A stretch of 64,000 nt of DNA from Acidovorax delafieldii (GCA_002377855.1 DFQQ01000044.1:152258-216257), one strand, 5' to 3'; shown: positions 1 to 8,230, counted from the stretch's first letter. Numbers and translations: made by a program. The notes: generated from the sequence alone by a model not told the origin.

Positions 1-274
1 CGTCCACTTCAGGCAAACCCAACTGATCCAATGCAGACAAAGTAACTTCTGCGTTGAACTTCAGCAGATGAGACTTGAAGCCACGCTTTGGCAAGCGACG
101 TTGCAAAGGCATTTGACCGCCTTCGAAACCTACCTTGTGGTAGCCGCCAGAACGCGACTTCTGACCTTTGTGACCACGGCCAGCGGTCTTGCCCAGACCA
201 GAGCCGATACCACGGCCTACACGGCGCTTGGCATGCTTGGCACCGTCAGCGGGCTTGATGCTATTGAGTTCCAT
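1..274 (-). CDS. rplO: 50S ribosomal protein L15, N-terminal part (cut by window start)
   Basis: L15 is a late-assembly protein of the large ribosomal subunit. The 91 residues present begin MELNSIKPADGAKH and carry the glycine/lysine-rich L15 N-terminus (GRGIGSGLGKTAGRGHKGQ). The ATG at 272-274 follows the rpmD stop by 10 nt. It is the last visible gene of the spc operon, and its C-terminus lies outside the window. Confidence 0.96.
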   Translation of the reverse strand, partial: MELNSIKPADGAKHAKRRVGRGIGSGLGKTAGRGHKGQKSRSGGYHKVGFEGGQMPLQRRLPKRGFKSHLLKFNAEVTLSALDQLGLPEVD

Positions 275-284
275 GATCGATCTC

Positions 285-467
285 TCAGACGATTTTGACC
301 AGATAGCTGATCTTGTTAATCATGCCGCGCACTTCGGGAGTATCTTGCAGCTCGCTGATGCTGTTCAGCTTGCGCAGACCCAAGCCACGGACGGTGGCGC
401 GGTGCGATTCTTTGGTGCCGATAGGGCTGCGCACCAGTTGAATCTTGACAGTTTGTTGCGTAGTCAT
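285..467 (-). CDS. rpmD: 50S ribosomal protein L30
   Basis: L30 is a small large-subunit protein. The product is 60 aa (MTTQQTVKIQLVRSPIGTK...), the usual bacterial length, with the family's IQLVRSPIG start and GLGLRKLN segment. I chose the ATG at 465-467 because a GGAG ribosome-binding site lies about 7 nt upstream. An in-frame TTG two codons earlier is less likely. It lies between rpsE and rplO in canonical spc order. Confidence 0.96.
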   Translation of the reverse strand: MTTQQTVKIQLVRSPIGTKESHRATVRGLGLRKLNSISELQDTPEVRGMINKISYLVKIV

Positions 468-481
468 ATTCAAGCTCCGAT

Positions 482-1000
482 TCAGGCGAAGATGTCTTCG
501 ACTGTCTTGCCGCGCTTGGCTGCCACATTCGACGGAGTAGTCGAATTGACGAGCGCGTCAAACGTTGCACGAACCATGTTGTAGGGATTCGAAGAACCAT
601 GGCTCTTGGCCACGATGTCCGTCACACCCAACACCTCAAAGACCGCGCGCATTGGACCACCAGCAATGATGCCGGTACCCTTTGGCGCTGGAGCCATCAT
701 CACAACAGCTGCGCCATGGTGGCCTGTCACGTTGTGAAAAATGGTGCCGTTCTTGAGCGAGACCTTGACCATGTTGCGACGGGCTTCTTCCATCGCTTTT
801 TGCACAGCAGCGGGCACTTCCTTCGACTTGCCCTTGCCCATGCCGACGCGGCCATCACCGTCGCCAACCACAGTCAGTGCAGCGAAGCCGAGAATACGGC
901 CGCCCTTCACGACTTTGGTCACGCGGTTCACCGCGATCATTTTTTCGCGCAGACCGTCGTCTTGTCCTTCGCTCTGCACTTTGGGTTGAAATTTAGCCAT
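482..1000 (-). CDS. rpsE: 30S ribosomal protein S5
   Basis: S5 helps control decoding accuracy in the small subunit. The 172-aa product has the S5 RNA-binding segment (VNRVTKVVKGGRILGFAALTVVGDGDGRVGMGKGKS) and the C-terminal S5 fold (KGTGIIAGGPMRAVFEVLGVTDIVAKSHGSSNPYN). Length and sequence are normal. It sits 14 nt upstream of rpmD and 17 nt downstream of rplR. Confidence 0.98.
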   Translation of the reverse strand: MAKFQPKVQSEGQDDGLREKMIAVNRVTKVVKGGRILGFAALTVVGDGDGRVGMGKGKSKEVPAAVQKAMEEARRNMVKVSLKNGTIFHNVTGHHGAAVVMMAPAPKGTGIIAGGPMRAVFEVLGVTDIVAKSHGSSNPYNMVRATFDALVNSTTPSNVAAKRGKTVEDIFA

Positions 1001-1017
1001 TTTTTATTCCGCTCCGC

Positions 1018-1383
1018 TTAGAACTGCAGACCAGCTTCGCGGGCTGCATCGGCCAAAGCCTTAACGCGACCGTGGTAAGCAAAACCTGCACGATCAAATG
1101 CAACCTTTTCGACGCCTGCTGCCTTCGCCTTTTCAGCGATGCGCTTGCCGATCAGTTGGGCAGCAGCTGCATTGCCACCCTTGCCCGAACCGCCCAGAGA
1201 CTTGCGCACATCGGCTTCTGCTGTAGAAGCGCTTGCCAGCACCTTGCTGCCGTCGCCGGAAATCACACTGGCGTAGATATGGAGGTTCGTACGATTCACT
1301 GTCAAACGTGCCACGCCTTGCTGAGCAATGCGGATGCGGGTTTGACGGGCACGACGAAGACGCTGCTCTTTCTTTGTCAACAT
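1018..1383 (-). CDS. rplR: 50S ribosomal protein L18
   Basis: L18 binds 5S rRNA in the central protuberance together with L5. The product is 121 aa, beginning MLTKKEQRLRRARQTR and ending with the L18 signature AFDRAGFAYHGRVKALADAAREAGLQF. The basic N-terminus is the 5S-rRNA-contacting tail. The gene lies 11 nt after rplF and 17 nt before rpsE. Confidence 0.98.
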   Translation of the reverse strand: MLTKKEQRLRRARQTRIRIAQQGVARLTVNRTNLHIYASVISGDGSKVLASASTAEADVRKSLGGSGKGGNAAAAQLIGKRIAEKAKAAGVEKVAFDRAGFAYHGRVKALADAAREAGLQF

Positions 1384-1394
1384 GTTGCAGCTCC

Positions 1395-1928
1395 TTATTT
1401 CTTCTTAGTCTCTTTGATCGTGATCTTTTCGTCCGCATAGCGGATACCCTTGCCCTTGTAAGGCTCGGGAGGACGAACAGCACGAATCTCAGCAGCAATT
1501 TGACCTACGCGCTGACGATCGGCACCCTTTACAACGACTTCAGTCGGAGTGGGGGTGGCGACGGTAATGCCAGCAGGCATTTCAAAGTTGACGGGATGCG
1601 AATAACCGACAGCCAGGTTCAGCTTGGAACCTGATGCTGCAGCCTTGTAACCCACACCAACCAGGCTCAGCTTTTTCTCAAAGCCTTTGCTCACGCCAAC
1701 AACCATGTTGTTGACCAGTTGACGCAGCGTTCCGCTCATGGCGTTGGCTTCACGCGAGTCATTTACAGGCTCGAAGCTCAGCTTGCCATCATTGCTAGAC
1801 ACCTTCACCAGCACATTTTGTGCCAGTGACAGGGTGCCGCCAGAACCCTTGACAGAGATCTGGTCATCTTTGATTGACACATCCACGCCAGCGGGGATGG
1901 TCACGGGCATTTTTCCTACTCGGGACAT
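1395..1928 (-). CDS. rplF: 50S ribosomal protein L6
   Basis: L6 lies near the factor-binding region of the large subunit. The product is 177 aa, the usual length, starting MSRVGKMPVTIPAGVDV. The C-terminal L6 signature is present (RPPEPYKGKGIRYADE). Order and spacing match a standard spc operon, 24 nt after rpsH and 11 nt before rplR. Confidence 0.98.
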   Translation of the reverse strand: MSRVGKMPVTIPAGVDVSIKDDQISVKGSGGTLSLAQNVLVKVSSNDGKLSFEPVNDSREANAMSGTLRQLVNNMVVGVSKGFEKKLSLVGVGYKAAASGSKLNLAVGYSHPVNFEMPAGITVATPTPTEVVVKGADRQRVGQIAAEIRAVRPPEPYKGKGIRYADEKITIKETKKK

Positions 1929-1952
1929 TTCAGTTTCTCCTCAATGCCGCGG

Positions 1953-2348
1953 TTAGGCCACGTAGCAGAGCACTTCGCCACCAACACCGGTAGCGCGCGC
2001 CTTGCGATCAGTCATCACGCCCTTGGGTGTCGTGACAATTGCCACACCCAGACCGTTCATGACTTGTGGAATGGAATCACGGCCTTTGTAGACACGCAGA
2101 CCAGGGCGGCTGACGCGCTCGATGCGCTCAATCACTGGACGGCCTGCGTAATACTTCAGGGCGATTTCGAGTTCGGACTTGCCAGCTTCGGTTTTCACCT
2201 GGAAGCCGTCGATATAACCCTCGTCCTTCAGCACCTGGGCGATGGCAATCTTCACTTTGGAAGAAGGCACCTGAACCGTGGCCTTGGACACCATCTGTGC
2301 GTTACGGATGCGGGTCAGCAAGTCAGCGATGGGATCACTCATGCTCAT
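1953..2348 (-). CDS. rpsH: 30S ribosomal protein S8
   Basis: S8 is a primary 16S rRNA binder. In E. coli it represses the spc operon by binding its mRNA near rplE. The product is 131 aa, starting MSMSDPIADLLTRIRNAQ, with the C-terminal RPGLRVYKG and MNGLGVAIVTTPKGVMTDRKAR motifs. I did not identify an S8-binding mRNA site here. Confidence 0.98.
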   Translation of the reverse strand: MSMSDPIADLLTRIRNAQMVSKATVQVPSSKVKIAIAQVLKDEGYIDGFQVKTEAGKSELEIALKYYAGRPVIERIERVSRPGLRVYKGRDSIPQVMNGLGVAIVTTPKGVMTDRKARATGVGGEVLCYVA

Positions 2349-2368
2349 GTTGTATCTCTCCTGCCTGC

Positions 2369-2674
2369 TTACCAGCTGGCCTTGGTGACACCAGGGATGT
2401 CGCCTGCAAAAGCCAGTTCACGGATCTTGGCGCGAGCCAGACCGAATTGACGGAAGGTACCGCGTGGACGACCGGTGATCTCGCAACGGTTGCGCTGACG
2501 CGTAGGGTTCGCATTGCGGGGAAGCTTTTGCAAACCCAGACGGGCTGCATCGCGCTCTTCGTCGGTGCGCTTGGCATCGCCTGCAATTGCCTTCAGTTCC
2601 GCATACTTGGTTGCGTACTTGGCGGCCAGTTTTTCGCGCTTCAGTTCGCGCTGGATCAAAGCTACTTTAGCCAT
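2369..2674 (-). CDS. rpsN: 30S ribosomal protein S14, zinc-independent form
   Basis: S14 is a small-subunit head protein. At 101 aa it is the long form and lacks the CxxC zinc ribbon of the short paralogue; the only cysteine is in RNRCEITGRPRGTFRQFGLAR. Starts MAKVALIQRELKREKLAAKY. It follows rplE by 8 nt. Confidence 0.98.
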   Translation of the reverse strand: MAKVALIQRELKREKLAAKYATKYAELKAIAGDAKRTDEERDAARLGLQKLPRNANPTRQRNRCEITGRPRGTFRQFGLARAKIRELAFAGDIPGVTKASW

Positions 2675-2682
2675 GCTTCGCC

Positions 2683-3222
2683 TCAGTTCTTGAACGGGAA
2701 ACGGAAACCAGCCAGAAGCGCCTTGGCTTCTTCGTCGGTCTTGGCCGTTGTGGTGATGCTGATGTTCAGGCCGCGCAGAGCGTCAACCTTGTCGTACTCG
2801 ATTTCAGGAAAAATGATCTGTTCCTTGACACCGATGTTGTAGTTGCCACGGCCATCAAAGGCGCGGCCAGAGATACCACGGAAGTCACGAACGCGGGGCA
2901 GAGCCACGGTCACGAAACGGTCCAGGAACTCATACATCTGAACGCCACGCAGGGTCACCATGCAACCGATGGCCTGGCCTTCGCGGATCTTGAAACCAGC
3001 GATAGCTTTCTTGGCCTTGGTCACCACGGGCTTTTGACCAGCAATCTTGGTCAGGTCGGCCACGGCGTTGTCCATCACCTTCTTGTCCGAAACGGCTTCG
3101 CTCACACCCATGTTCAGGGTGATTTTGGTCAGACGTGGAACCTGCATGGGCGAGGTGTAACCGAACTGCTTGGTCAGCTCGGGGGCGACTTTGTCGCGGT
3201 AAATTTCTTGCAGTCGTGCCAT
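2683..3222 (-). CDS. rplE: 50S ribosomal protein L5
   Basis: L5 binds 5S rRNA and contacts the P-site tRNA. The product is 179 aa, starting MARLQEIYRDKVAPELTKQF, with the family segments PRLTKITLNMGVSEAVSDKK and the C-terminal DISITTTAKTDEEAKALL-like tail. It follows rplX by 9 nt. In E. coli this junction is where S8 binds the mRNA; that control is not tested here. Confidence 0.98.
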   Translation of the reverse strand: MARLQEIYRDKVAPELTKQFGYTSPMQVPRLTKITLNMGVSEAVSDKKVMDNAVADLTKIAGQKPVVTKAKKAIAGFKIREGQAIGCMVTLRGVQMYEFLDRFVTVALPRVRDFRGISGRAFDGRGNYNIGVKEQIIFPEIEYDKVDALRGLNISITTTAKTDEEAKALLAGFRFPFKN

Positions 3223-3231
3223 GTTTACCCC

Positions 3232-3552
3232 TTAGGCCGCCTTGATTTCAGCGCCGCTGGACTTGAACACGCGAACGCGCGAACCGTCAGCCTGCACCTT
3301 GATGCCCACGCGATCAGCCTTGCCGGTAGCCGCATTGAAGATGGCCACGTTGGACTGGTGAATTGGCATGGCTTTTTCAACGATGCCGCCAGTGGTACCC
3401 TTCATAGGATTTGGCTTGGCGTGCTTCTTGACCATGTTGATGCCATCGATGACCACATAGGAGTCATCCTTGCGCAACGACACTGTGCCGCGCTTGCCCT
3501 TGTCGCGCCCTGTCAGCACGATGACTTCGTCGCCTTTGCGAATCTTGTTCAT
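3232..3552 (-). CDS. rplX: 50S ribosomal protein L24
   Basis: L24 is an early large-subunit assembly protein with a KOW motif. The product is 106 aa. The KOW motif is visible at the start (IRKGDEVIVLTGRDKGKRGTV), and the VDGINMVKKHAKPNP segment follows. It sits 9 nt after rplN and 9 nt before rplE. Confidence 0.98.
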   Translation of the reverse strand: MNKIRKGDEVIVLTGRDKGKRGTVSLRKDDSYVVIDGINMVKKHAKPNPMKGTTGGIVEKAMPIHQSNVAIFNAATGKADRVGIKVQADGSRVRVFKSSGAEIKAA

Positions 3553-3561
3553 GGCGCGTCC

Positions 3562-3930
3562 TTAGAGAACTTCAGGAGCCAGGGACACGATCTTCATGAA
3601 CTTTTCGGTACGCAGCTCGCGCGTCACGGGTCCAAAGATGCGGGTGCCGATAGGCTCCAACTTTGCATTCAGCAACACCGCAGCGTTGCCATCGAATTTG
3701 ACGAGCGAACCATCGCCGCGACGAATACCCTTCGCCGTGCGAACCACCACTGCACTGTAAACCTCGCCTTTTTTGACGCGGCCACGTGGAGCGGCTTCTT
3801 TGATGCTCACCTTGATGATGTCGCCAACGCTTGCATAGCGACGCTTAGAACCACCCAGCACCTTAATGCAAAGGACGGACTTAGCGCCGGTGTTGTCGGC
3901 AACCTCTAACCGAGATTCTGTCTGGATCAT
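3562..3930 (-). CDS. rplN: 50S ribosomal protein L14
   Basis: L14 is a universally conserved large-subunit protein at the subunit interface. Starting at the ATG at 3928-3930 gives 122 aa (MIQTESRLEVADNTGAKSVLC), the standard bacterial length and N-terminus. The upstream in-frame ATG would add seven non-conserved residues. A GGGA site lies about 9 nt upstream of the chosen start. rplN is the first gene of this unit: rpsQ and the S10 operon do not precede it, and glpD lies there instead. Confidence 0.98.
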   Translation of the reverse strand: MIQTESRLEVADNTGAKSVLCIKVLGGSKRRYASVGDIIKVSIKEAAPRGRVKKGEVYSAVVVRTAKGIRRGDGSLVKFDGNAAVLLNAKLEPIGTRIFGPVTRELRTEKFMKIVSLAPEVL

Positions 3931-4088
3931 TTCAATATTCCCAACTTGCACCAGAAGACAACAGCCCCAGAGAACCTCTCAAGGGCTGCAAATCAGCCAG
4001 TCAGTCTTGGGCCCGTCGTCCGCACCGCAAACCATTTGCAGCACTTCCCGCTGGGCAGAAACTTCACGTAGGAAACGCGAAGCCTTTG
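3931..4088 (-). promoter_or_regulatory. Long 5' leader of the spc operon
   Basis: This is the region between the predicted promoter and rplN, about 150 nt with no open reading frame of note. It contains short inverted repeats (for example CTTCGCG...CGTGAAG and AGAG-GTT-CTCT on the minus strand), so it can fold. Ribosomal operons are commonly autoregulated through mRNA leaders. Whether this one is cannot be told from sequence alone. Confidence 0.4.
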
Positions 4089-4117
4089 ATTATTGCAAAC
4101 CCAAAACCAGAAGTCAA
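4089..4117 (-). promoter_or_regulatory. Predicted sigma-70 promoter of the spc operon
   Basis: On the minus strand a -35 box TTGACT (4112-4117) is separated by exactly 17 bp from a -10 box AATAAT (4089-4094). This is close to consensus and sits about 160 nt before the rplN start. The -35 box begins just 8 bp past the glpD stop codon, so the ribosomal operon does not depend on read-through from glpD. It implies an untranslated leader of roughly 150 nt. Confidence 0.75.
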
Positions 4118-4124
4118 CTGCGTA

Positions 4125-5717
4125 TCACATTTTTGGGTGCAAATATTGTTGCGCCAGCGCCGCAAAGGCGGGCAACTGCGGATCGAGTCCCAACTCCTCC
4201 TGCAGGAGTGCCGCTACAGCGGGAGCGATTTCCATCGCAAGCCGGGCGTCGAGGAACAGCATGCGGGAGCGACGCGCCAATACATCTTCCACCGTCCTGG
4301 CGTATTCAAAGCGCGCAGCAAAACGCACCATCGCTTCGGTCAGTCCGCCCCCAAGCTCATTCGTCCCACCAGGCAATGCCACAACCGTAGCCGCGTCTGA
4401 TCCGTAGAGGTGGATTCCTGGGGCGTCGCTGATGCGGTGTTTCACCGCGTCGACGGGTGTGCCCGCCAGCGTCAGTTGGTTCGTTGCGCCGGCAGCCTTG
4501 GGAGGCAGGACACCAGTGTCAAAGCACTTTTGGAGCACATCTTCTGCCATGGCGCGGTAGGTGGTCCACTTGCCTCCGGTGACGGTGACCAGCCCGCTGC
4601 GGCTGGCCAGAACAGTGTGTTCACGGCTGATGCTCTTGGTGCTGCCACCGTCATCGTCTTGGGGCTTGACCAGTGGACGCAGGCCCACCCAGATGCTGCG
4701 GATGTCTTCCTGCTGGGGTGCACTGGACAGGTAACGCGCGGATTCGTTCAGGATGAACGACACCTCTTCCTTGAAGGGCAACGGCTCGCGCACCACGTCT
4801 TGGCGCGGGCTGTCTGTGGTGCCCAAGATGAGCTTGCCCAGCCAAGGCACCGCAAACAGAACCCGGCCATCGGCCGTCTTGGGCACCATCAGCGCGTGGT
4901 CAGACGGCAAAAACTCTCTGTCCACTACAATGTGCACGCCTTGGCTGGGTGCAACGATGGGTTTGACAGGTTTACCTATCGCTTCGCCGTCCATTTGGCG
5001 CAGGCCATCGACCCACACCCCCGTGGCGTTGACCACACAACGGGCCCGCACGGTGAAGGATCGGCCTGTTTCAGCGTCTTCGCACTCGAACCCGGAAACC
5101 CGTCCATCTTCGTGCATCAGCTTCTTGGCGGGGCAGTAGTTCACGAGCAGCGCGCCGTGGCTGGCTGCGGTACGCGCCAATGCCAGCGCCAGCCGCGCAT
5201 CGTCGAACTGTCCGTCCCAGTACTTCACGCCGCCTTTGAGCCCATCCTGGCGGGCGGTAGGCAGGCATTGGAGCGTGCTTTGACGCCCCAGAAACTCCGT
5301 GGCGCCCAGGCCAGCCTTGCCCGCAAGCGCGTCGTACATCTTGAGGCCGATACCGTAGAACGGTGTTTCCCAGAAACGGTACGAAGGCATCACAAAAGGC
5401 AGCGGCTGCGCCAGATGGGGCGCGTTGCTCAGCAGCGTGGTGCGTTCGTGCAAAGCCTCGCGCACCAGCGAAATATTGCCTTGCGCCAGATAGCGAACGC
5501 CCCCATGCACCAGCTTGGTGGCGCGTGAGGACGTTCCTTTGGCGAAGTCATGCGAATCCACCAGCACCACGCTGAACCCCCGAGCCGCAGCGTCCAGCGC
5601 CACCCCCAGCCCGGTCGCCCCGCCACCGATCACGGCAAGGTCGTAGACATGGGGTTGGGCCAGGCGGTCCAACAATTCAGAGCGTTGGGTGGGAAGGGGG
5701 GCAGAAACGTGGGTCAT
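4125..5717 (-). CDS. glpD: Aerobic glycerol-3-phosphate dehydrogenase
   Basis: GlpD oxidises sn-glycerol-3-phosphate to dihydroxyacetone phosphate with FAD and passes electrons to the quinone pool at the inner membrane. The product is 530 aa (E. coli 501). The FAD dinucleotide-binding motif is at about residues 27-42 (LAVIGGGATGLGVALDAAARG), followed by the family signature TSSRATKLVHGGVRYL at about 62-77. It lies downstream of the ABC transporter genes but has its own 203-bp upstream gap with a palindrome, suggesting separate control. With glpK it forms the two-step route from glycerol to glycolysis. Confidence 0.97.
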   Translation of the reverse strand: MTHVSAPLPTQRSELLDRLAQPHVYDLAVIGGGATGLGVALDAAARGFSVVLVDSHDFAKGTSSRATKLVHGGVRYLAQGNISLVREALHERTTLLSNAPHLAQPLPFVMPSYRFWETPFYGIGLKMYDALAGKAGLGATEFLGRQSTLQCLPTARQDGLKGGVKYWDGQFDDARLALALARTAASHGALLVNYCPAKKLMHEDGRVSGFECEDAETGRSFTVRARCVVNATGVWVDGLRQMDGEAIGKPVKPIVAPSQGVHIVVDREFLPSDHALMVPKTADGRVLFAVPWLGKLILGTTDSPRQDVVREPLPFKEEVSFILNESARYLSSAPQQEDIRSIWVGLRPLVKPQDDDGGSTKSISREHTVLASRSGLVTVTGGKWTTYRAMAEDVLQKCFDTGVLPPKAAGATNQLTLAGTPVDAVKHRISDAPGIHLYGSDAATVVALPGGTNELGGGLTEAMVRFAARFEYARTVEDVLARRSRMLFLDARLAMEIAPAVAALLQEELGLDPQLPAFAALAQQYLHPKM

Positions 5718-5750
5718 GGGATCTGATTGTCCATGGGATGTGGCATTTTG

Positions 5751-5766
5751 TAAGGGTTTACCCTTA
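5751..5766. promoter_or_regulatory. Palindromic operator candidate upstream of glpD
   Basis: The sequence TAAGGG-TTTA-CCCTTA is a perfect 6+6 inverted repeat, 34-49 bp upstream of the glpD start. Its right part, GGTTTACCCTTAAT (5755-5768), recurs identically at 12262-12275 in the glpS/glpR divergent promoter region. A motif shared by the two glp promoters is a good candidate for a common regulator, GlpR being the obvious one. It does not resemble the E. coli GlpR consensus, so the assignment is inference. Confidence 0.5.
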
Positions 5767-5920
5767 ATTTTTGCGATGCCTGTTATTGGTCATCGCCTGC
5801 CAGCCCTCGAACGCATTGGTACAACGCACCCCAGGGCAGAGGCGCCTGCGAGGCGGCCGCCACAGCCGCCACCCCGCAGGAGTGGCCTGGCAAGGCCTGC
5901 GCCCGCCAGACCGACACGCA

Positions 5921-7654
5921 TCAGCGCACCTTGCCAGCCTTCCAGGCGTCCAGCAGGGTTTGGTACGCGATGGTTTCACCCTTTGGCTTCTCGTTGGCCA
6001 GCTTCTTCCAAGGGGCTTGCTTGTCGCTCAGCCACTTGTTGGGGTCTTCCTTCTTGTTGAGCTTGGGCGCGCACTTGGCCATGCCAGCGCGTTCCAGACG
6101 GGCCATCACCTGGTCCATTTCGTCGGCCAGCGTGTCCATCGCACCTTGAGGCGTCTTTTCACCCGTCACGGCCTGGGCCACGTTCTTCCACCACAGCTGG
6201 GCCAGCTTGGGGTAGTCAGGCACGTTGGTACCGGTAGGCGACCATGCCACGCGGGCGGGGCTGCGGTAGAACTCCACCAGACCACCGAGCTTGGGCGCTG
6301 CATCGGTCATGGCCTTGCTCTGTATGTCCGATTCGCGGATGGGGGTCAGGCCAGTCAACGTCTTCTTGAGCGAAGTGGTCTTGGCGGTCACGAACTGGGC
6401 GTAGAGCCAGGCAGCAGCCGTCTTGTTGGCATCGTGGTCCTTGAAGAAGGTCCAGCTGCCCACGTCCTGGTAGCCGTTTTGCATGCCTTGCTTCCAGTAG
6501 GGGCCGTTGGGGCCGGGGGCCATGCGCCACTTGGGCGTGCCGTCCGCGTTCACCACGGGCAGGCCAGGCTTGGTCATGTCGGCGGTGAAGGCGGTGTACC
6601 AGAAGATCTGCTGCGCGATCTGGCCTTGCGCGGGCACGGGGCCGGATTCGCCGAAGGTCATGCCCATGGCTTCCTTGGGCGCGTACTTCTTCATCCAGTC
6701 CACGTACTTGGTCAGGGCGTAGACGGCAGCCGGCGAGTTGGTCGCACCGCCACGGGCCACGCTGGCGCCCACGGGGGTGCACTTGTCGTCGGCCACGCGA
6801 ATGCCCCATTCGTCGATGGGCAGGCCGTTGGGGGCGCCGATGTCGGCAGTACCAGCCATCGAGAGCCACGCATCGGTGAAGCGCCAGCCCAGCGACGGGT
6901 CCTTCTTGCCGTAGTCCATGTGGCCGTAGATGGCCTTGCCGTCGATCTGCTTGACGTCGTTGGTGAAGAATTCGGCGATGTCTTCATAGGCAGACCAGTT
7001 CAGCGGCACACCCAGGTCGTAGCCGTATTTGGCCTTGAACTTGTCCTTGATGTCCTTGCGCTCGAACAGGTCGGCGCGGAACCAGTACAGGTTGGCAAAC
7101 TGCTGGTCAGGCAACTGGTACATCTTGCCGTCGGGCGCCGTGGTGAACTTGGTGCCGATGTAGTCCTTGATGTCGATGCCGGGGTTGGTCCATTCCTTGC
7201 CCGCACCGCCCATGTAGTCGGTCAGGTTCAGGATCTTGCCGTAGCGGTAGTGGGTGCCAATCAGGTCGGAGTCAGAAATCCAGCCGTCGTAAATCGACTT
7301 GCCCGACTGCATGGAGGTCTGCAGCTTCTCGACCACGTCACCTTCCTGGATGAGGTCGTGCTTGACGGTGATGCCAGTGATTTCAGTGAAGGCCTTGGCC
7401 AGGGTCTTGGCTTCGTACTCGTGGGTAGTGATGGTCTCGGAGACAACCGAGATTTCCTTCACGCCCTTGGCCTGCAGCTTCTTGGCGGCTTCGATGAACC
7501 ACTTCATCTCGGCCATCTGCTGGTCTTTGCTCAGCGTGGAGGGCTGAAACTCACTGTCGATCCACTTCTTGGCCTCTGCCTCGCCGGCCCAGGCGGCGTG
7601 ACCCAAAACCAGGGTCGCGGCGGCGAACGCAATCGCCTTGAACTGCACCTTCAT
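5921..7654 (-). CDS. glpV: Glycerol ABC transporter, periplasmic substrate-binding protein
   Basis: Extracytoplasmic binding protein of the glycerol ABC importer first described in Rhizobium leguminosarum (glpSTPQUV). The product is 577 aa, much longer than typical sugar-binding proteins, as is usual for this subfamily. A Sec signal peptide is visible (about residues 1-23, basic MKVQFK, hydrophobic core, AWA-GE cleavage). It is the last transporter gene, after glpU. The intervening 188 bp hold two degenerate repeats. Glycerol as the substrate is inferred from the intact glpRKD context. Confidence 0.87.
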   Translation of the reverse strand: MKVQFKAIAFAAATLVLGHAAWAGEAEAKKWIDSEFQPSTLSKDQQMAEMKWFIEAAKKLQAKGVKEISVVSETITTHEYEAKTLAKAFTEITGITVKHDLIQEGDVVEKLQTSMQSGKSIYDGWISDSDLIGTHYRYGKILNLTDYMGGAGKEWTNPGIDIKDYIGTKFTTAPDGKMYQLPDQQFANLYWFRADLFERKDIKDKFKAKYGYDLGVPLNWSAYEDIAEFFTNDVKQIDGKAIYGHMDYGKKDPSLGWRFTDAWLSMAGTADIGAPNGLPIDEWGIRVADDKCTPVGASVARGGATNSPAAVYALTKYVDWMKKYAPKEAMGMTFGESGPVPAQGQIAQQIFWYTAFTADMTKPGLPVVNADGTPKWRMAPGPNGPYWKQGMQNGYQDVGSWTFFKDHDANKTAAAWLYAQFVTAKTTSLKKTLTGLTPIRESDIQSKAMTDAAPKLGGLVEFYRSPARVAWSPTGTNVPDYPKLAQLWWKNVAQAVTGEKTPQGAMDTLADEMDQVMARLERAGMAKCAPKLNKKEDPNKWLSDKQAPWKKLANEKPKGETIAYQTLLDAWKAGKVR

Positions 7655-7742
7655 TGCTGTCTCCTCAGATGGAACCCCCTTGGTAGAACGACACCGGCCC
7701 CGGGGGGAATCAGGCCGGCGCTTGGCACACCGTCAAAAACGA

Positions 7743-7778
7743 TAGCTGTTTGCGTTTGATTTCAAATGGCTTCAGACT
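7743..7778 (+). repeat. 36-bp structured repeat, degenerate copy in glpV/glpU gap
   Basis: This matches the layout TAGCT-N4-GCGCTT-N7-AAGCGCT-N2-AGGCC, reading TAGCT GTTT GCGTTT (7 nt) AATGGCT TC AGACT. The stem halves are eroded but the spacing is exact. A second copy in the opposite orientation begins 6 bp further on, so the two point toward each other. Confidence 0.55.
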
Positions 7779-7784
7779 CTTTTA

Positions 7785-7820
7785 ATGCCAAAACCCTTGA
7801 TTTAAAAGCGCGGCAAGCTC
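7785..7820 (-). repeat. 36-bp structured repeat, second degenerate copy in glpV/glpU gap
   Basis: On the minus strand it reads GAGCT TGCC GCGCTT (7 nt) AAGGGTT TT GGCAT, with the same 5-4-6-7-7-2-5 spacing as the better-conserved copies in thiL and beside proC. Stem pairing is partly lost. Confidence 0.5.
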
Positions 7821-7842
7821 ATATTTCAATAGCAATCATCTT

Positions 7843-8151
7843 TCAACCCTTGCGCAAGATCAGCCCCAGCAACGCCATCGACAAGACGAAGCTGATCCAC
7901 ACCGAGGGCTCGCTCTCCAGGCTGAGCCATTGCGCCATGCGCCCGCTCAGACCCACAAAAATCAGGTTCACATAAGCGGCCGACAACAGGCCGATGAAAA
8001 GGCGATCCCCCCGCGTAGTGGCAATGGGCAAAAAGCCCTTGCGCAGGGTGGTGGGTGATTTGATTTCCCACACCGTCATGCCGATGAGCATGAGCACAAT
8101 GCAGGTGAAGAACACGGCCACGGGCGTGGTCCAGGCCATCCAGTCAAACAT
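7843..8151 (-). CDS. glpU: Small membrane protein of the glycerol ABC locus (DUF2160 type)
   Basis: This 102-aa integral membrane protein has three hydrophobic segments (about residues 8-27, 48-68 and 80-99). It is the small protein encoded between the permease and binding-protein genes in glycerol ABC loci, called GlpU in R. leguminosarum. Its molecular role is not known to me. Position and size match that gene. The short basic loop KSPTTLRKGFLPIATTRGDR lies between the first two segments. Confidence 0.8.
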   Translation of the reverse strand: MFDWMAWTTPVAVFFTCIVLMLIGMTVWEIKSPTTLRKGFLPIATTRGDRLFIGLLSAAYVNLIFVGLSGRMAQWLSLESEPSVWISFVLSMALLGLILRKG

Positions 8152-8155
8152 GGTT

Positions 8156-8230
8156 ACCCCCCTGAGCGTCTGCGGCGCTTCCCCCCAGGGGGACGCAGCC
8201 GGTGGCCGGGCGAAGCCCGCTCCACGGCTG
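8156..8230 (+). repeat. GC-rich hairpin repeat element, variant copy between glpU and glpQ
   Basis: This starts CCCCCCTGAGCG..., the same opening as the elements at 13161 and 14845, with CCCCCC/GGGGGA arms and a GGGC-GAA-GCCC mini-hairpin. It is shorter: the long inner palindrome is missing. It occupies most of the unusually large glpQ-glpU gap in an otherwise tightly packed operon. Confidence 0.6.

Noticed and set aside
5771..7759. A 662-codon plus-strand frame
   Set aside because: Antisense shadow of glpV, with low-complexity Gly/Val/His-rich content and no motif.
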